A stretch of 47,786 nucleotides of DNA from positions 1 through 47,786 of the forward strand of contig JAPOHW010000022.1 in NCBI GenBank assembly GCA_029979265.1, in the 5' to 3' direction. The notes beneath the pieces were generated by a model, which ran no database searches, was not told where the DNA came from, and saw nothing but the letters and a program-made list of their open reading frames with translations. Positions 33,460 to 42,269 of this stretch are shown here, one piece after another. The stretch is from Actinomycetota bacterium. GTDB taxonomy: Bacteria; Actinomycetota; Acidimicrobiia; Acidimicrobiales; Aldehydirespiratoraceae. Within the stretch, counting starts at the first letter, position 1, and the number at the start of each line of letters is the position of its first letter. The position numbers and the translations under genes are program-made.

Positions 33460-33978
33460 TCAATCGGCATCGGCCTCGTGCAACACGGTCGCGATCTCGG
33501 GGTCGATTGTCCACGCATCTGCCGCTCTGTGGTGATCCCGGGCCCAGGCGACCGTCAATGGGTCGCTTCCTGCGATCTCCAACACGTCGGCACCGATCTG
33601 CGGGTGAAGGAGGTACAGACCGACCTGGCGGGTGAAGCCCCGGCCGTTGACCCACAGCCGCGCTGTCTCGACGCCGGCAACCTTGGCCGACAGCGTCGCA
33701 ACCACCCGTCCCCACGTACCCAGTGCGGCGTCGATCTTGCCCACGTCGTGAAGCAGGGCAGCTGCAAGCACCGGTTGCGTTGCGGCACCGACGAGGCGAC
33801 GTTCGACCTCACGGGCAACCTGAACCGAATGACGACGATCGGGGCCGTACATTCTTCGCCACAGCGCGTATTCGGCGGCAGACAACGTCGACTCGACCCA
33901 GGCTCGGTCAGCTTCGGCAGGACCTCCCGGGCGCAATGAGCCCACGAACCGGCGCATGAGATGCCAGAACTCGCCCAT
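33460..33978 (-). CDS. HD-domain protein
   Basis: The 172-residue protein has a small HD metal-dependent phosphohydrolase-like domain: His50 in the PDRRHSVQVAREV helix and the His77-Asp78 pair in LLHDVGK. The N-terminal part (FWHLMRRFVGSLRPG) is a short helical region. HD proteins of this size often hydrolyse nucleotides or act as stand-alone phosphatases; the function is unknown. The ATG shares one base with the xerD stop (TGATG), so it is the last gene of the pyrG operon. Confidence 0.8.
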   Translation of the reverse strand: MGEFWHLMRRFVGSLRPGGPAEADRAWVESTLSAAEYALWRRMYGPDRRHSVQVAREVERRLVGAATQPVLAAALLHDVGKIDAALGTWGRVVATLSAKVAGVETARLWVNGRGFTRQVGLYLLHPQIGADVLEIAGSDPLTVAWARDHHRAADAWTIDPEIATVLHEADAD

Positions 33979-34928
33979 CACGAACCGCGTGCCCGCGGGT
34001 GGGCCGACTTGTAAACGCGGATCAGTCGCTCCGCAGACACCTTCGTGTAGATCTGCGTGGTCGAAATCGACGCGTGACCGAGGAGTTCCTGCACCGTGCG
34101 GATGTCGGCTCCATGGTCGAGCATGTGCGTTGCGCAGGAGTGGCGAAGGATGTGGGGCGACAGACCACTCCGAAGACCGACTGCTGCGCCGCGGTCTTTG
34201 ATGATCCCGAATGCGCCTTGACGGCTCAGACGGCCACCACGCTGGTTGAGAAAGACCGCCTCGGCATCGGTGCGGCGCGCCCACTGTCTCGGCGCCAACT
34301 CGTTGCGTCCCCCGAGCGCGAACCAACGTGTGAGCGAATCGACTGCCATGCGGCCGAGCGGGACGATCCGCTCTTTGGAGCCCTTACCCATGAGCCGCAC
34401 CAACCCATCGTGCAGATCGATGTCGCCGATCGACAAGCCCACGACTTCGGAGATCCGCGCGCCAGTCCCGTACAGCGTCTCGAGGAGGGCAGCATCTCGC
34501 CGATCGACCGGACCGTCACCGTTGACCCCATCGATCAGTGCGGTCACCTGGGCAAGGGTGAGCGCCTTCGGCAGGCCCTTGGGCACCGACGGGATGTCGA
34601 CATCGGCTGCGGGGTCGTCCGGTCGGATCTCATCGGCAACCAGGAAACGGTGCAGTCCTCGGACAGCCACGAGGGTCCGGGTGATCGAGGAGGCAGCGAG
34701 ACCTTCACCCTGCAGCACATGCACGAACGCAAGGACATCGCCGTGGGTTGCGCCGATGGGGTCGGTATGGCGTCGAGCGAGGTGCGCCTGGTAGCGCGCA
34801 AGGTCGCGGCGATACGCCGCCAGCGTGTTCGCTGCTCTGCCTCGCTCGACGGTGAGCCACATCAGGAAGTCGTCGACCGCCGGATGGGGGCGTTCTTGGG
34901 GTGCCTCGAGATCGAGGTTGACGGCCAT
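33978..34928 (-). CDS. xerD: tyrosine recombinase XerD
   Basis: The 316-residue recombinase has an N-terminal SAM-like domain (about 15-105) and a catalytic domain with Arg158 (TGARISE), Lys182 (GKGSKER), His259-x-x-Arg262 (PHILRHSC), His285 (LLGHASI) and the nucleophile Tyr294 (QIYTKV). It resolves chromosome dimers at dif with XerC. Its place after pyrG and a NUDIX gene is the common actinobacterial arrangement, so this is the housekeeping enzyme and not a phage integrase. Confidence 0.94.
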   Translation of the reverse strand: MAVNLDLEAPQERPHPAVDDFLMWLTVERGRAANTLAAYRRDLARYQAHLARRHTDPIGATHGDVLAFVHVLQGEGLAASSITRTLVAVRGLHRFLVADEIRPDDPAADVDIPSVPKGLPKALTLAQVTALIDGVNGDGPVDRRDAALLETLYGTGARISEVVGLSIGDIDLHDGLVRLMGKGSKERIVPLGRMAVDSLTRWFALGGRNELAPRQWARRTDAEAVFLNQRGGRLSRQGAFGIIKDRGAAVGLRSGLSPHILRHSCATHMLDHGADIRTVQELLGHASISTTQIYTKVSAERLIRVYKSAHPRARGS

Positions 34929-34943
34929 GTCAACCAGTCTGGC

Positions 34944-35507
34944 TCAGCGACCAAGCCGGCGGAGGACAGCACCGAGGGCCACCAGCGACTTGGCATCGGT
35001 GATGCTTCCGTCAGAAAGGCCGGCGGAAACCTCGTCGAGTGACCACCGCTCGACAGCCATGTGTCGTTCCTCCGGACCGTCGTGCTTGGAAGGTACCGGC
35101 TCGAGATCGGTGGCAAGAAAGAGATGGATGTACTCGTCGCAGAACCCGACCGAGCAGTACATCCCGCCGAGTCGCTCGATCGTCGCAGGCCGGAGCCCGA
35201 CTTCCTCTTCGAGTTCACGCACGGCAGTGCGCTCTGGCGGTTCGCCCTCGATGTCGCGTTTGCCCGCCGGAATCTCGAGCAGCTCGTCGTCGATCGCAGG
35301 TCGGTACTGACGGACGAGAACGACCTCGTCACCGTCGAGGGCAACGACCCCCACGGCACCGGGGTGGCGCACGATGTCACGATGGATCCGCTCACCCTCG
35401 GGAGTGGTGAAAACTCCGTTCACGACATCGATCACGAAGCCGTCGTAGATCAGCTCGTCGGCCACATGGGTGAAGCCCGACACCGAGGTCGGGGGGTCGG
35501 GGTTCAC
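34944..35507 (-). CDS. NUDIX hydrolase (ADP-ribose pyrophosphatase-like)
   Basis: The 187-residue protein carries a complete NUDIX box, [20 protein letters not shown] with VGL after it, at about 82-105. The flanking regions resemble ADP-ribose pyrophosphatases ([22 protein letters not shown]). It would cleave ADP-ribose or a related nucleotide sugar. The GTG start overlaps the pyrG stop (GTGA). xerD follows after 15 nt. Confidence 0.9.
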   Translation of the reverse strand: MNPDPPTSVSGFTHVADELIYDGFVIDVVNGVFTTPEGERIHRDIVRHPGAVGVVALDGDEVVLVRQYRPAIDDELLEIPAGKRDIEGEPPERTAVRELEEEVGLRPATIERLGGMYCSVGFCDEYIHLFLATDLEPVPSKHDGPEERHMAVERWSLDEVSAGLSDGSITDAKSLVALGAVLRRLGR

Positions 35508-37156
35508 GACTGGGCTGAGGCGGATTGCGTCTCGAGCGACGGGAGCTGCGGGTTCCGGCCCTCTGCCCGGCTGCGTGCCGCAGCGACGAACTCGCGGAAC
35601 AACGGTGCGGGCCGATCGGGCCTGCTCTTGAATTCGGGATGCGCCTGGGTCCCGATCCAGAACGGATGGTTGTCGAGTTCGATGAACTCGACGAGCCGAC
35701 CGTCGGGTGACTCGCCCGACAGCACGAGATCGCTGTCCTCGAAGCGGGATCGGTACCTCGGGTTGAACTCGTACCGATGACGATGGCGTTCACTCACCAC
35801 TTCCTCGCCATAGGCCGCCGCCACCCGGCTTCCCGGCTTGAGTTGGGCGATGTACGCCCCGAGCCGCATCGTGCCGCCCATGTCGGTCACGTCCCGCTGG
35901 CTTTCCATCAGATCGATGACCGGGTGCGGTGATCGCAGATCGAACTCGGTCGAGTTCGCGCCGACCAGTCCGAGGGCGTTGCGGGCGTACTCGATCGTCA
36001 TGACCTGCATGCCGAGGCACAGGCCGAGGCACGGAACACTGTGCTCCCGTGCGTAGCCAGCTGCAGCGATCTTTCCCTCGATGCCCCGTTCGCCGAACCC
36101 ACCGGGCACCACGATGCCGTCGAGGTCGCGCAGGCGACCAGCAGCCAGCAAACCTTCAACCTCTTCGGCCTGGATCCACTCGATTTCGACGCTGACACCG
36201 TGATGGATGCCGGCATGATTCAGCGATTCCACCACCGACAGGTAGGCATCGGGCAACGACACATATTTGCCGATCAGGCCGATACGGACGGGAACAGTGG
36301 CTTGCTCGACTCGCTGCACGAGCGCTCGCCACTCGTCGAGATCGGGTTCGAGATCGCCGAGGCCGAGCAGGTCGCACACGTAGGAGTCGAGGCCCTCGTC
36401 GTGGAGGACCATCGGAATCTCGTACAGGCTCGAGGCATCGGCGGCGTTGACCACCCCGGCAACCGGGACGTCGCACAGGTTCGAGATCTTCCGACGCAGA
36501 TCGGCGCTGATCGGATCGTCGGATCGACACACGATTGCGTCGGGCTGGATACCACGGCTCCGCAGTTCGGTCACCGAATGCTGGGTTGGCTTCGTCTTTT
36601 GCTCCGACGACGGTCCGATGAACGGCACCAGGGTCACGTGCACGTAGCAGACATTGGTTCGACCGACGTCGAGACGGAACTGACGGATGGCCTCGAGGAA
36701 CGGCAGGATCTCGATGTCGCCGACCGTGCCTCCGACCTCGGTGATGACGACGTCGACGTCATCGCTCACCAGTCGGTTGATCCGGCGCTTGATCTCGTCG
36801 GTGATGTGGGGGATCACCTGGACCGTCTTCCCGAGATAGTCCCCCCGACGTTCCGCAGCAATCACCGATGAGTAGATCGATCCGGTTGTGGCGTTGCAGT
36901 CGATCGTGAGGTTCTCGTCGATGAACCGTTCGTAGTGACCGAGGTCGAGGTCGGTCTCACCGCCATCGTCGGTGACGAACACTTCACCGTGCTCGAACGG
37001 GTTCATCGTTCCCGGATCGACATTGAGGTAGGGGTCGAGCTTCTGCATGCTGACGCGGAGGCCACGAGCCTTCAGAAGACGCCCGAGCGACGATCCGGAG
37101 AGGCCTTTGCCGAGCCCGCTCACCACTCCACCGGTTACGAAGATGTGCTTCGTCAT
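35504..37156 (-). CDS. pyrG: CTP synthase
   Basis: The 550-residue protein has the synthase domain beginning [21 protein letters not shown] and the glutaminase domain with Cys380 (LCLGMQ), His506 and Glu508 (AHPEF). It aminates UTP to CTP using glutamine. Both domains look intact. The ATG has a TAGGGT box 9 nt upstream, and it heads the pyrG-nudix-xerD-HD operon. The 73-bp gap to recN holds a weak inverted repeat, TCGCAG/CTGCGA (37201-37223), without a U-run. Confidence 0.96.
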   Translation of the reverse strand: MTKHIFVTGGVVSGLGKGLSGSSLGRLLKARGLRVSMQKLDPYLNVDPGTMNPFEHGEVFVTDDGGETDLDLGHYERFIDENLTIDCNATTGSIYSSVIAAERRGDYLGKTVQVIPHITDEIKRRINRLVSDDVDVVITEVGGTVGDIEILPFLEAIRQFRLDVGRTNVCYVHVTLVPFIGPSSEQKTKPTQHSVTELRSRGIQPDAIVCRSDDPISADLRRKISNLCDVPVAGVVNAADASSLYEIPMVLHDEGLDSYVCDLLGLGDLEPDLDEWRALVQRVEQATVPVRIGLIGKYVSLPDAYLSVVESLNHAGIHHGVSVEIEWIQAEEVEGLLAAGRLRDLDGIVVPGGFGERGIEGKIAAAGYAREHSVPCLGLCLGMQVMTIEYARNALGLVGANSTEFDLRSPHPVIDLMESQRDVTDMGGTMRLGAYIAQLKPGSRVAAAYGEEVVSERHRHRYEFNPRYRSRFEDSDLVLSGESPDGRLVEFIELDNHPFWIGTQAHPEFKSRPDRPAPLFREFVAAARSRAEGRNPQLPSLETQSASAQS

Positions 37157-37165
37157 CGGGATCTC

Positions 37166-37171
37166 ACCCTA
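37166..37171 (-). promoter_or_regulatory. -10 box (TAGGGT), pyrG
   Basis: TANNNT hexamer 9 nt before ATG 37156, in the 73-bp gap after recN. Confidence 0.45.
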
Positions 37172-37229
37172 ACCTCGGGCCGCCTGACTCGCGCGGTTGG
37201 TCGCAGCGGTTTCACGCCTGCGATCGAGG

Positions 37230-38816
37230 TCAGCGGTCACGACGGCTGGAGGCACCGGCCACGAGTTCCTGGGCGTGCTGACGGGCCGAACTCGAGTCGG
37301 GGGAACCGCTCAACATACGAGACAACTCGGTGATGCGAGCATCGTCATCGAGCACGACTGCGTCACTCAGCGTCTCCCCATCGACAGTCCGCTTGGAGAT
37401 CGCAATGTGGCGGTCGGCAAACGCCGCCACCTGCGCAAGGTGCGTCACGACCAGCACCTGATGGGTGCGAGCGAGGTCGCCGAGGTTCTGCCCCACCGTG
37501 TTGGCAACATCGCCACCGATCCCGGCATCGACCTCGTCGAAGACGAGCGTCGGTGGCCCGGCGGTGAGGACCCGGCGAAGGGCCAGCATGGTTCGGGCGA
37601 GCTCGCCACCCGATGCCACCCGGTTGAGGGGTTGAGGCTCGTGACCGGCGTTCGCGGCAAGCCTGATGGTGACCTCCTCACCTGCCTCCCCTGCGACCGT
37701 GACATCGAGTCGAGCGCCCGCCATCGCCAGGCCTGCCAAATGCGCTTCGACCGCCTCGGCAAAGCGCGGCGCAGCCTCGGTCCGGGCACCGAGCACCTCC
37801 GCACGCACCCGGGTCAGGTCTGCGAGAAGGGCGGCACGTCGAGCATCGAGTTCTGCAGCCCGTTCGTCGAACGCCATGAGCTCTGCAAGACGTGCGGCGG
37901 TGTCCTGCTCGTACTGGAGGACATCATCGAGTGTCTCGCCGTACTTGCGACGCAGCTCCCGAAGCAGTGCTCGTCGTTCACGCAGCGCCTCGAGCCGGAC
38001 AGGGTCGTCGTCGATTCCTTCGGATCTGCTCCGGGCTTCGGCAGCAACATCAGCGATCTCGGCTGCGAGGCCGTGGAGCCTCACGCTGAGATCGTTGAAC
38101 GGCGACCGGCCATCGAGTGCCGCAATGGCCGCCGCAATGCCGTTTGCAGCCGGACCGTCGGCGTCGAGCAGGGAGACCGTCTGCGCAGCAGCTTCCCGGT
38201 GCGCAGTTGCGTCGGCGAGCAGGCTCTCTTCATCATCGAGACGAGCACCCTCGTCGGCATCTTGGATTCCGACCGCTTCGATCTCTGCGAGCTGGTGACG
38301 AAGCAGATCGATTTCGCGAGCCCGAGCCCGATCGTCACCTCCGAGCTCGTCGAGCACTCGTTCCGTCGCACGCAACTCGTCGAGAAGGGACGCCAAGAGT
38401 TGCGTATCGATCCCACCGAACTGATCGAGCGCCGCTCGCTGCACACCCGGTTTGAGCAGGGACTGATGGGCGTGCTGACCGTGGAGGTCGACGAGGTCGA
38501 CGCCATGGTCCGACAGCGCCGAGACGGTGGCGAGATGTCCGTTGATGTACACCCGACTCCGACCATCACGGGGAATGACCCGACGAACGATCAGCTCGTC
38601 GTCCCCGACGACGAAGCGACCTTGAATCTCGGCTTCGTCGGCCCCCGGTCTGACCAGCGACGCGTCCGCTCGGCCGCCGGTAAGCAGATCGATGGCACCG
38701 ACGATCAGTGTCTTGCCGGCACCGGTCTCGCCCGTCACTGCCGTGAGCCCCTCACCGAGCACGAGCGACACCTCGTCGATCACTCCCAGATCTCGAACCA
38801 CGAGCTCAGCGAGCAT
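37230..38816 (-). CDS. recN: DNA repair protein RecN
   Basis: The 528-residue SMC-like protein has the Walker A GETGAGKT (29-36) after LAELVVRDLGVIDEVSLVLG, a long coiled-coil middle, and the C-terminal ABC signature and Walker B (SGGELARTMLALRRVL, PTLVFDEVDAGIGG). It holds broken DNA ends together in recombinational repair. It starts 23 nt after nadK and is the last gene of the korA-to-recN run. Length is slightly under the E. coli protein. Confidence 0.94.
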   Translation of the reverse strand: MLAELVVRDLGVIDEVSLVLGEGLTAVTGETGAGKTLIVGAIDLLTGGRADASLVRPGADEAEIQGRFVVGDDELIVRRVIPRDGRSRVYINGHLATVSALSDHGVDLVDLHGQHAHQSLLKPGVQRAALDQFGGIDTQLLASLLDELRATERVLDELGGDDRARAREIDLLRHQLAEIEAVGIQDADEGARLDDEESLLADATAHREAAAQTVSLLDADGPAANGIAAAIAALDGRSPFNDLSVRLHGLAAEIADVAAEARSRSEGIDDDPVRLEALRERRALLRELRRKYGETLDDVLQYEQDTAARLAELMAFDERAAELDARRAALLADLTRVRAEVLGARTEAAPRFAEAVEAHLAGLAMAGARLDVTVAGEAGEEVTIRLAANAGHEPQPLNRVASGGELARTMLALRRVLTAGPPTLVFDEVDAGIGGDVANTVGQNLGDLARTHQVLVVTHLAQVAAFADRHIAISKRTVDGETLSDAVVLDDDARITELSRMLSGSPDSSSARQHAQELVAGASSRRDR

Positions 38817-38839
38817 CGGCGTCCTTCGGAGGTGAGGTG

Positions 38840-39700
38840 CTATCTGTCATTGAGTCCGAACTTCGCCTTCACGACGTGGTGGAACCGACGGTCCCCGAAC
38901 GAAACCAGTCGAGCCGACTGGTTGGCGGCGACACAACGAATGATCGCACCATCACCGACATCGGTGATTCTACGACCGTCCACTGACACGGTCGCTGGAC
39001 GGTGCCCCTCGACGGCAAGGGTGAGGGTGGTGCCGGGGCCGAACACCATGGAGCGATCGAACAGCATGTGCGGCGACACGGGGGTGAGCAGCATCGCCCG
39101 GTGGGTGGGAGCAATGATCGGACCCCGAACCGAGAAGGCGTAGGCAGTGGAGCCGGTCGGGGTGGCCAGGATCAGCCCGTCAGCGGCATACGTGGTGAAG
39201 AACTCACCATCGATGTCGACTCGAATCCGAATCGTGTTGACCTCGGCAGATCGCTCGACGACAACCTCGTTGAGCACGGTGAAATGCTGCGGCGACTGAC
39301 CCCGTCCGGGCTCGAGCGTGACGTCGAGCAACATGCGTTCGTCGATGGCGTGATCACCGACGAGACACCGAGCCACCGCCGCAGCTGCCTCGGCGGGCTG
39401 CACCTCGGTCAGATATCCGAGCTGCCCGTGGTCGACACCCAGGATCGGCGTCCCGGCAGTCCCGATCAACTCCACAGCCCTTAGGATCGAGCCATCACCG
39501 CCCAGGGTCACCACAAGATCGAGTCCCTCGGCGAAGGCAGCGTCCTCGGGAACGGCCAGACCGGTCAGTCCCTCGAGCGCAGCGTCACCGGAAGGGACCC
39601 AGACATCATGCCCTTCACCTCGAAGCCAGTCGGCCAGCTCACGGGCCTGGACACCGGCCGACTCTCGACCGAGATGCACGATGAGTCCGACGGCGCTCAC
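38840..39700 (-). CDS. nadK: NAD kinase
   Basis: The 286-residue protein has the NAD kinase GGDG motif at 67-70 (LVVTLGGDGSILRA), LGVDHGQLGYLTEV and AADGLILATPTGSTAYAFSVRGPI. It phosphorylates NAD to NADP. The GTG start overlaps the tlyA stop (GTGA). The tlyA-nadK-recN order is conserved in actinobacteria, which supports all three calls. Confidence 0.95.
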   Translation of the reverse strand: MSAVGLIVHLGRESAGVQARELADWLRGEGHDVWVPSGDAALEGLTGLAVPEDAAFAEGLDLVVTLGGDGSILRAVELIGTAGTPILGVDHGQLGYLTEVQPAEAAAAVARCLVGDHAIDERMLLDVTLEPGRGQSPQHFTVLNEVVVERSAEVNTIRIRVDIDGEFFTTYAADGLILATPTGSTAYAFSVRGPIIAPTHRAMLLTPVSPHMLFDRSMVFGPGTTLTLAVEGHRPATVSVDGRRITDVGDGAIIRCVAANQSARLVSFGDRRFHHVVKAKFGLNDR

Positions 39701-40509
39701 AACAGATCCCCAGCACAGGTGACGGCGGCATCTCGAGCTGTGGACCAGGCAGCAGGACCAAGCGGCTGGCCGTCGCGTTGTGCATGGACCAGAAACTCGA
39801 CATTGCCATCGCCACCGGTGATGGGAGAGACCATGACCCCCATGATGGCTGCTCCGGCGTCGGACAACGCATTCGTGGCTTCATCGAGGGTTCGTCGCCA
39901 CACCTCGCCATCGCGAATCACCCCTCTTCCCCGGTCGGCCTCGGCTTTCCCGGCCTCGAACTGCGGTTTCACGAGGACGACGAGTTCTCCTTGGGGCGCA
40001 GTGAACGCCAGGAGTTGGGTGGCCACCGTCCGCAACGAAATGAACGAGAGATCGACGACGACGAGATCTCCGGGACCACCGAGCGCAGCCACATCTGCAT
40101 GACGGACATTCGTCCGCTCGTGGCTCTTGACCCGCTCGTCGGCTCGCAACCGCTCGTGCAGCTGGTTTCGGCCGACGTCGATCGCCACAACCTCGACTGC
40201 GCCCCGCTGCAGGACGCAGTCGGTGAATCCACCCGTCGAGCTCCCAATGTCGACGACTCGCCTCCCAGCAGGATCGATGCCGAATCGAACGAGCGCAGCA
40301 TCGAGCTTTTCACCGGCCCGACTCACGAATCTCGGCCGGTCACCGGTGACCTCGATCGCCTCGGCAGGATCGACCATGCGGGATGCCTTCCCGGCCGGAG
40401 CACCTGCGACCGTCACTCGACCTTCCTCGATCAACTCACGGGCTCGGGCTCGACTCGGCACAAGACCCCGTCGAACCAACTCGGCATCAAGACGGCGACG
40501 TGCGGCCAT
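39697..40509 (-). CDS. tlyA: rRNA 2'-O-methyltransferase TlyA
   Basis: The 270-residue protein has an N-terminal S4 domain (about 5-60) and a FtsJ-like Rossmann domain (about 62-250) with DIGSSTGGFTDCVL as the SAM site. Residues Lys68, Asp153, Lys181 and Glu238 line up with the K-D-K-E tetrad of known TlyA proteins. TlyA methylates 16S C1409 and 23S C1920 ribose positions and its loss gives capreomycin resistance in mycobacteria. It starts 3 nt after the HAD gene. Confidence 0.93.
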   Translation of the reverse strand: MAARRRLDAELVRRGLVPSRARARELIEEGRVTVAGAPAGKASRMVDPAEAIEVTGDRPRFVSRAGEKLDAALVRFGIDPAGRRVVDIGSSTGGFTDCVLQRGAVEVVAIDVGRNQLHERLRADERVKSHERTNVRHADVAALGGPGDLVVVDLSFISLRTVATQLLAFTAPQGELVVLVKPQFEAGKAEADRGRGVIRDGEVWRRTLDEATNALSDAGAAIMGVMVSPITGGDGNVEFLVHAQRDGQPLGPAAWSTARDAAVTCAGDLL

Positions 40510-40512
40510 CGG

Positions 40513-41274
40513 TCAGCCCAATCGGTCGGCGACAAGCGCCAGGAGGTCATCGGCGATTGCGAGCGGTGCGGGTTGGACCGGCAGGTCCGCAGGCGTGGTC
40601 ACCCCGCTGAGCACGAGCCCGAAGTCGTACCCGACCGACTCGGCGAAACGGCCGTCGGTGTCGGGGCGGTCACCCACCATCAGGCCGTGTGCGCCAAGCT
40701 GTCGACGAACAAGCGCTGCGATCGGTTCGTGTGGTTTGCCGGCCACGTTTGCGTCGACCCCGGCGGCGACGGTGATCGCAGCAACAAGGGCACCGTTCCC
40801 AGGAAGAAGACCGTCGTGACTCGGGAACGTGGAATCGGTGTTGGTTGCGATGAGACGGGCACCGCCACGGACCGCCCGCATCGCCCGGACCATGTCGTCG
40901 TAGTCGAATGACATGGTGATGCCGACCACGACCGCATCGGCTGGACCGTCCTCGACAAGTTCGGCGCCGACCCCGACCAGCGCAGTGTGCAGGCCCTCGG
41001 ATCCAATCGCGAGAACCCGCTCGCCGGCCTCGACCATCGTCGCCGCAGCCATCGCAGCGGTGATGACCTCGGACTCCGCATCGGGGATCCCGTGGTGGGC
41101 GAGTTTGGCCGCAACCTGGGCGGGGGTGCGCATCGCCGAATTCGTCACGAACGCAAGGGGAATGCCGGCCGCGCGCAGGGAAGCCACCGCCTGGGGAGCG
41201 CCAGGCACGGTCTCGCTTCCGCGCCAGATGACGCCGTCGAGATCGAGCGCCCAGCCCGTCAGCTCACGTCCCAC
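40513..41274 (-). CDS. HAD-superfamily hydrolase, subclass IIA (NagD-like)
   Basis: The 253-residue protein has HAD motif I WALDLDGVIWRG, motif II FVTNSAMRTP, the lysine in AGKPHEPIAA, and motif III GLMVGDRPDTDGRFAE, with the C2 cap of the NagD group in between. It would dephosphorylate a small metabolite; in M. tuberculosis a related gene next to tlyA is a glycerol-3-phosphate phosphatase, and this may be similar. The GTG start lies 16 nt inside the end of korB. tlyA follows after 3 nt. Confidence 0.85.
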   Translation of the reverse strand: MGRELTGWALDLDGVIWRGSETVPGAPQAVASLRAAGIPLAFVTNSAMRTPAQVAAKLAHHGIPDAESEVITAAMAAATMVEAGERVLAIGSEGLHTALVGVGAELVEDGPADAVVVGITMSFDYDDMVRAMRAVRGGARLIATNTDSTFPSHDGLLPGNGALVAAITVAAGVDANVAGKPHEPIAALVRRQLGAHGLMVGDRPDTDGRFAESVGYDFGLVLSGVTTPADLPVQPAPLAIADDLLALVADRLG

Positions 41275-42269
41275 GTGGGAAGGCTGCGCAGGAGCATGTC
41301 GAGGTCGCCAGGACCGTTTGCTTCCTGCGCAGCAGCCAGCTGCGCCGAAGCCGCTTCGCCGTACTCCTGACGATCGACCGCTCGGAAGACACCGATCGGT
41401 GTCGGCGATTCGCGATCCTGTGCCAGTCCGCTGAGCGCAAACGCGATACCGCGATCAGCGGTCTCGTCGTGGACGAGAATCTTGTCCTCGCCGACATCGG
41501 CAACGTTCACGATCTGGGCCCCGTCGTCGGTGATCATCACACCACGCTCGTTCTCGGCGCCGAACCGCACCGGCTCACCGTGCTTCAGGTCGATGAGCAT
41601 TGCGTCGCGGGCGTCCTTCTTGGTGATCGCACCAAACGCGCCGTCGTTGAACACGTTGCAGTTCTGGTACACCTCGACCAGCGCAGCTCCCTTGTGCGCA
41701 TGGGCCCGCCGGAACATCTCCTGCATGTGACCCCGGTCCATGTCGTGGGTCCGCGCAACGAACGTCGCTTCGGCGCCGAGCGCCAACGAAATGGGGTTGA
41801 ACGGGTGGTCGAGCGATCCCATCGGGGTGGACTTCGTCACCTTGCCGACCTCGCTCGTCGGCGAGTACTGGCCCTTCGTGAGACCGTAGATCTGGTTGTT
41901 GAACAACAAGATCGTGAGGTTCACATTGCGTCGAAGCGCATGGATGAGGTGATTGCCCCCGATGGACAACATGTCGCCGTCACCACCGACGACCCAGACA
42001 TCGAGATCGGGCCGGGCCATGGCGAGACCGGTTGCAATCGCAGGAGATCGCCCGTGAATCGAGTGCATCCCGTAGGTGTTCATGTAGTACGGGAAGCGCG
42101 CTGCACAACCGATACCGGAGATGAAGACAGTGTCTTCGCGACGGCGATCGATCTCCGGCATCAGCAACTGCATCGCCGTGAGGATCGAGTAATCGCCGCA
42201 ACCCGGGCACCAACGAACCTCCTGGTCCGACGACCAGTCCTTCTTGGTGGTGAGCGGAACAGCGGTCAT
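41259..42269 (-). CDS. korB: 2-oxoacid:ferredoxin oxidoreductase beta subunit (KorB)
   Basis: The 336-residue protein has four cysteines for a 4Fe-4S cluster (Cys21, Cys24, Cys55, Cys204) and the thiamine diphosphate motif GDGDMLSIGGNH (96-107). With KorA it forms a 2-oxoglutarate:ferredoxin oxidoreductase that makes succinyl-CoA and reduced ferredoxin. The substrate is inferred from the KorAB layout of mycobacteria. The ATG overlaps the korA stop (ATGA); a longer upstream frame is inside korA. No ferredoxin gene is adjacent. Confidence 0.92.
   Translation of the reverse strand: MTAVPLTTKKDWSSDQEVRWCPGCGDYSILTAMQLLMPEIDRRREDTVFISGIGCAARFPYYMNTYGMHSIHGRSPAIATGLAMARPDLDVWVVGGDGDMLSIGGNHLIHALRRNVNLTILLFNNQIYGLTKGQYSPTSEVGKVTKSTPMGSLDHPFNPISLALGAEATFVARTHDMDRGHMQEMFRRAHAHKGAALVEVYQNCNVFNDGAFGAITKKDARDAMLIDLKHGEPVRFGAENERGVMITDDGAQIVNVADVGEDKILVHDETADRGIAFALSGLAQDRESPTPIGVFRAVDRQEYGEAASAQLAAAQEANGPGDLDMLLRSLPTWDVS

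Noticed and set aside
33978..34928. Phage integrase or mobile element
   Set aside because: The tyrosine recombinase sits in the conserved pyrG-nudix-xerD order next to housekeeping genes; no other phage genes or attachment repeats are visible.
37197..39143. Long plus-strand open frame opposite recN and nadK
   Set aside because: Composition is that of an antisense shadow; RecN and NadK on the minus strand have intact motifs.
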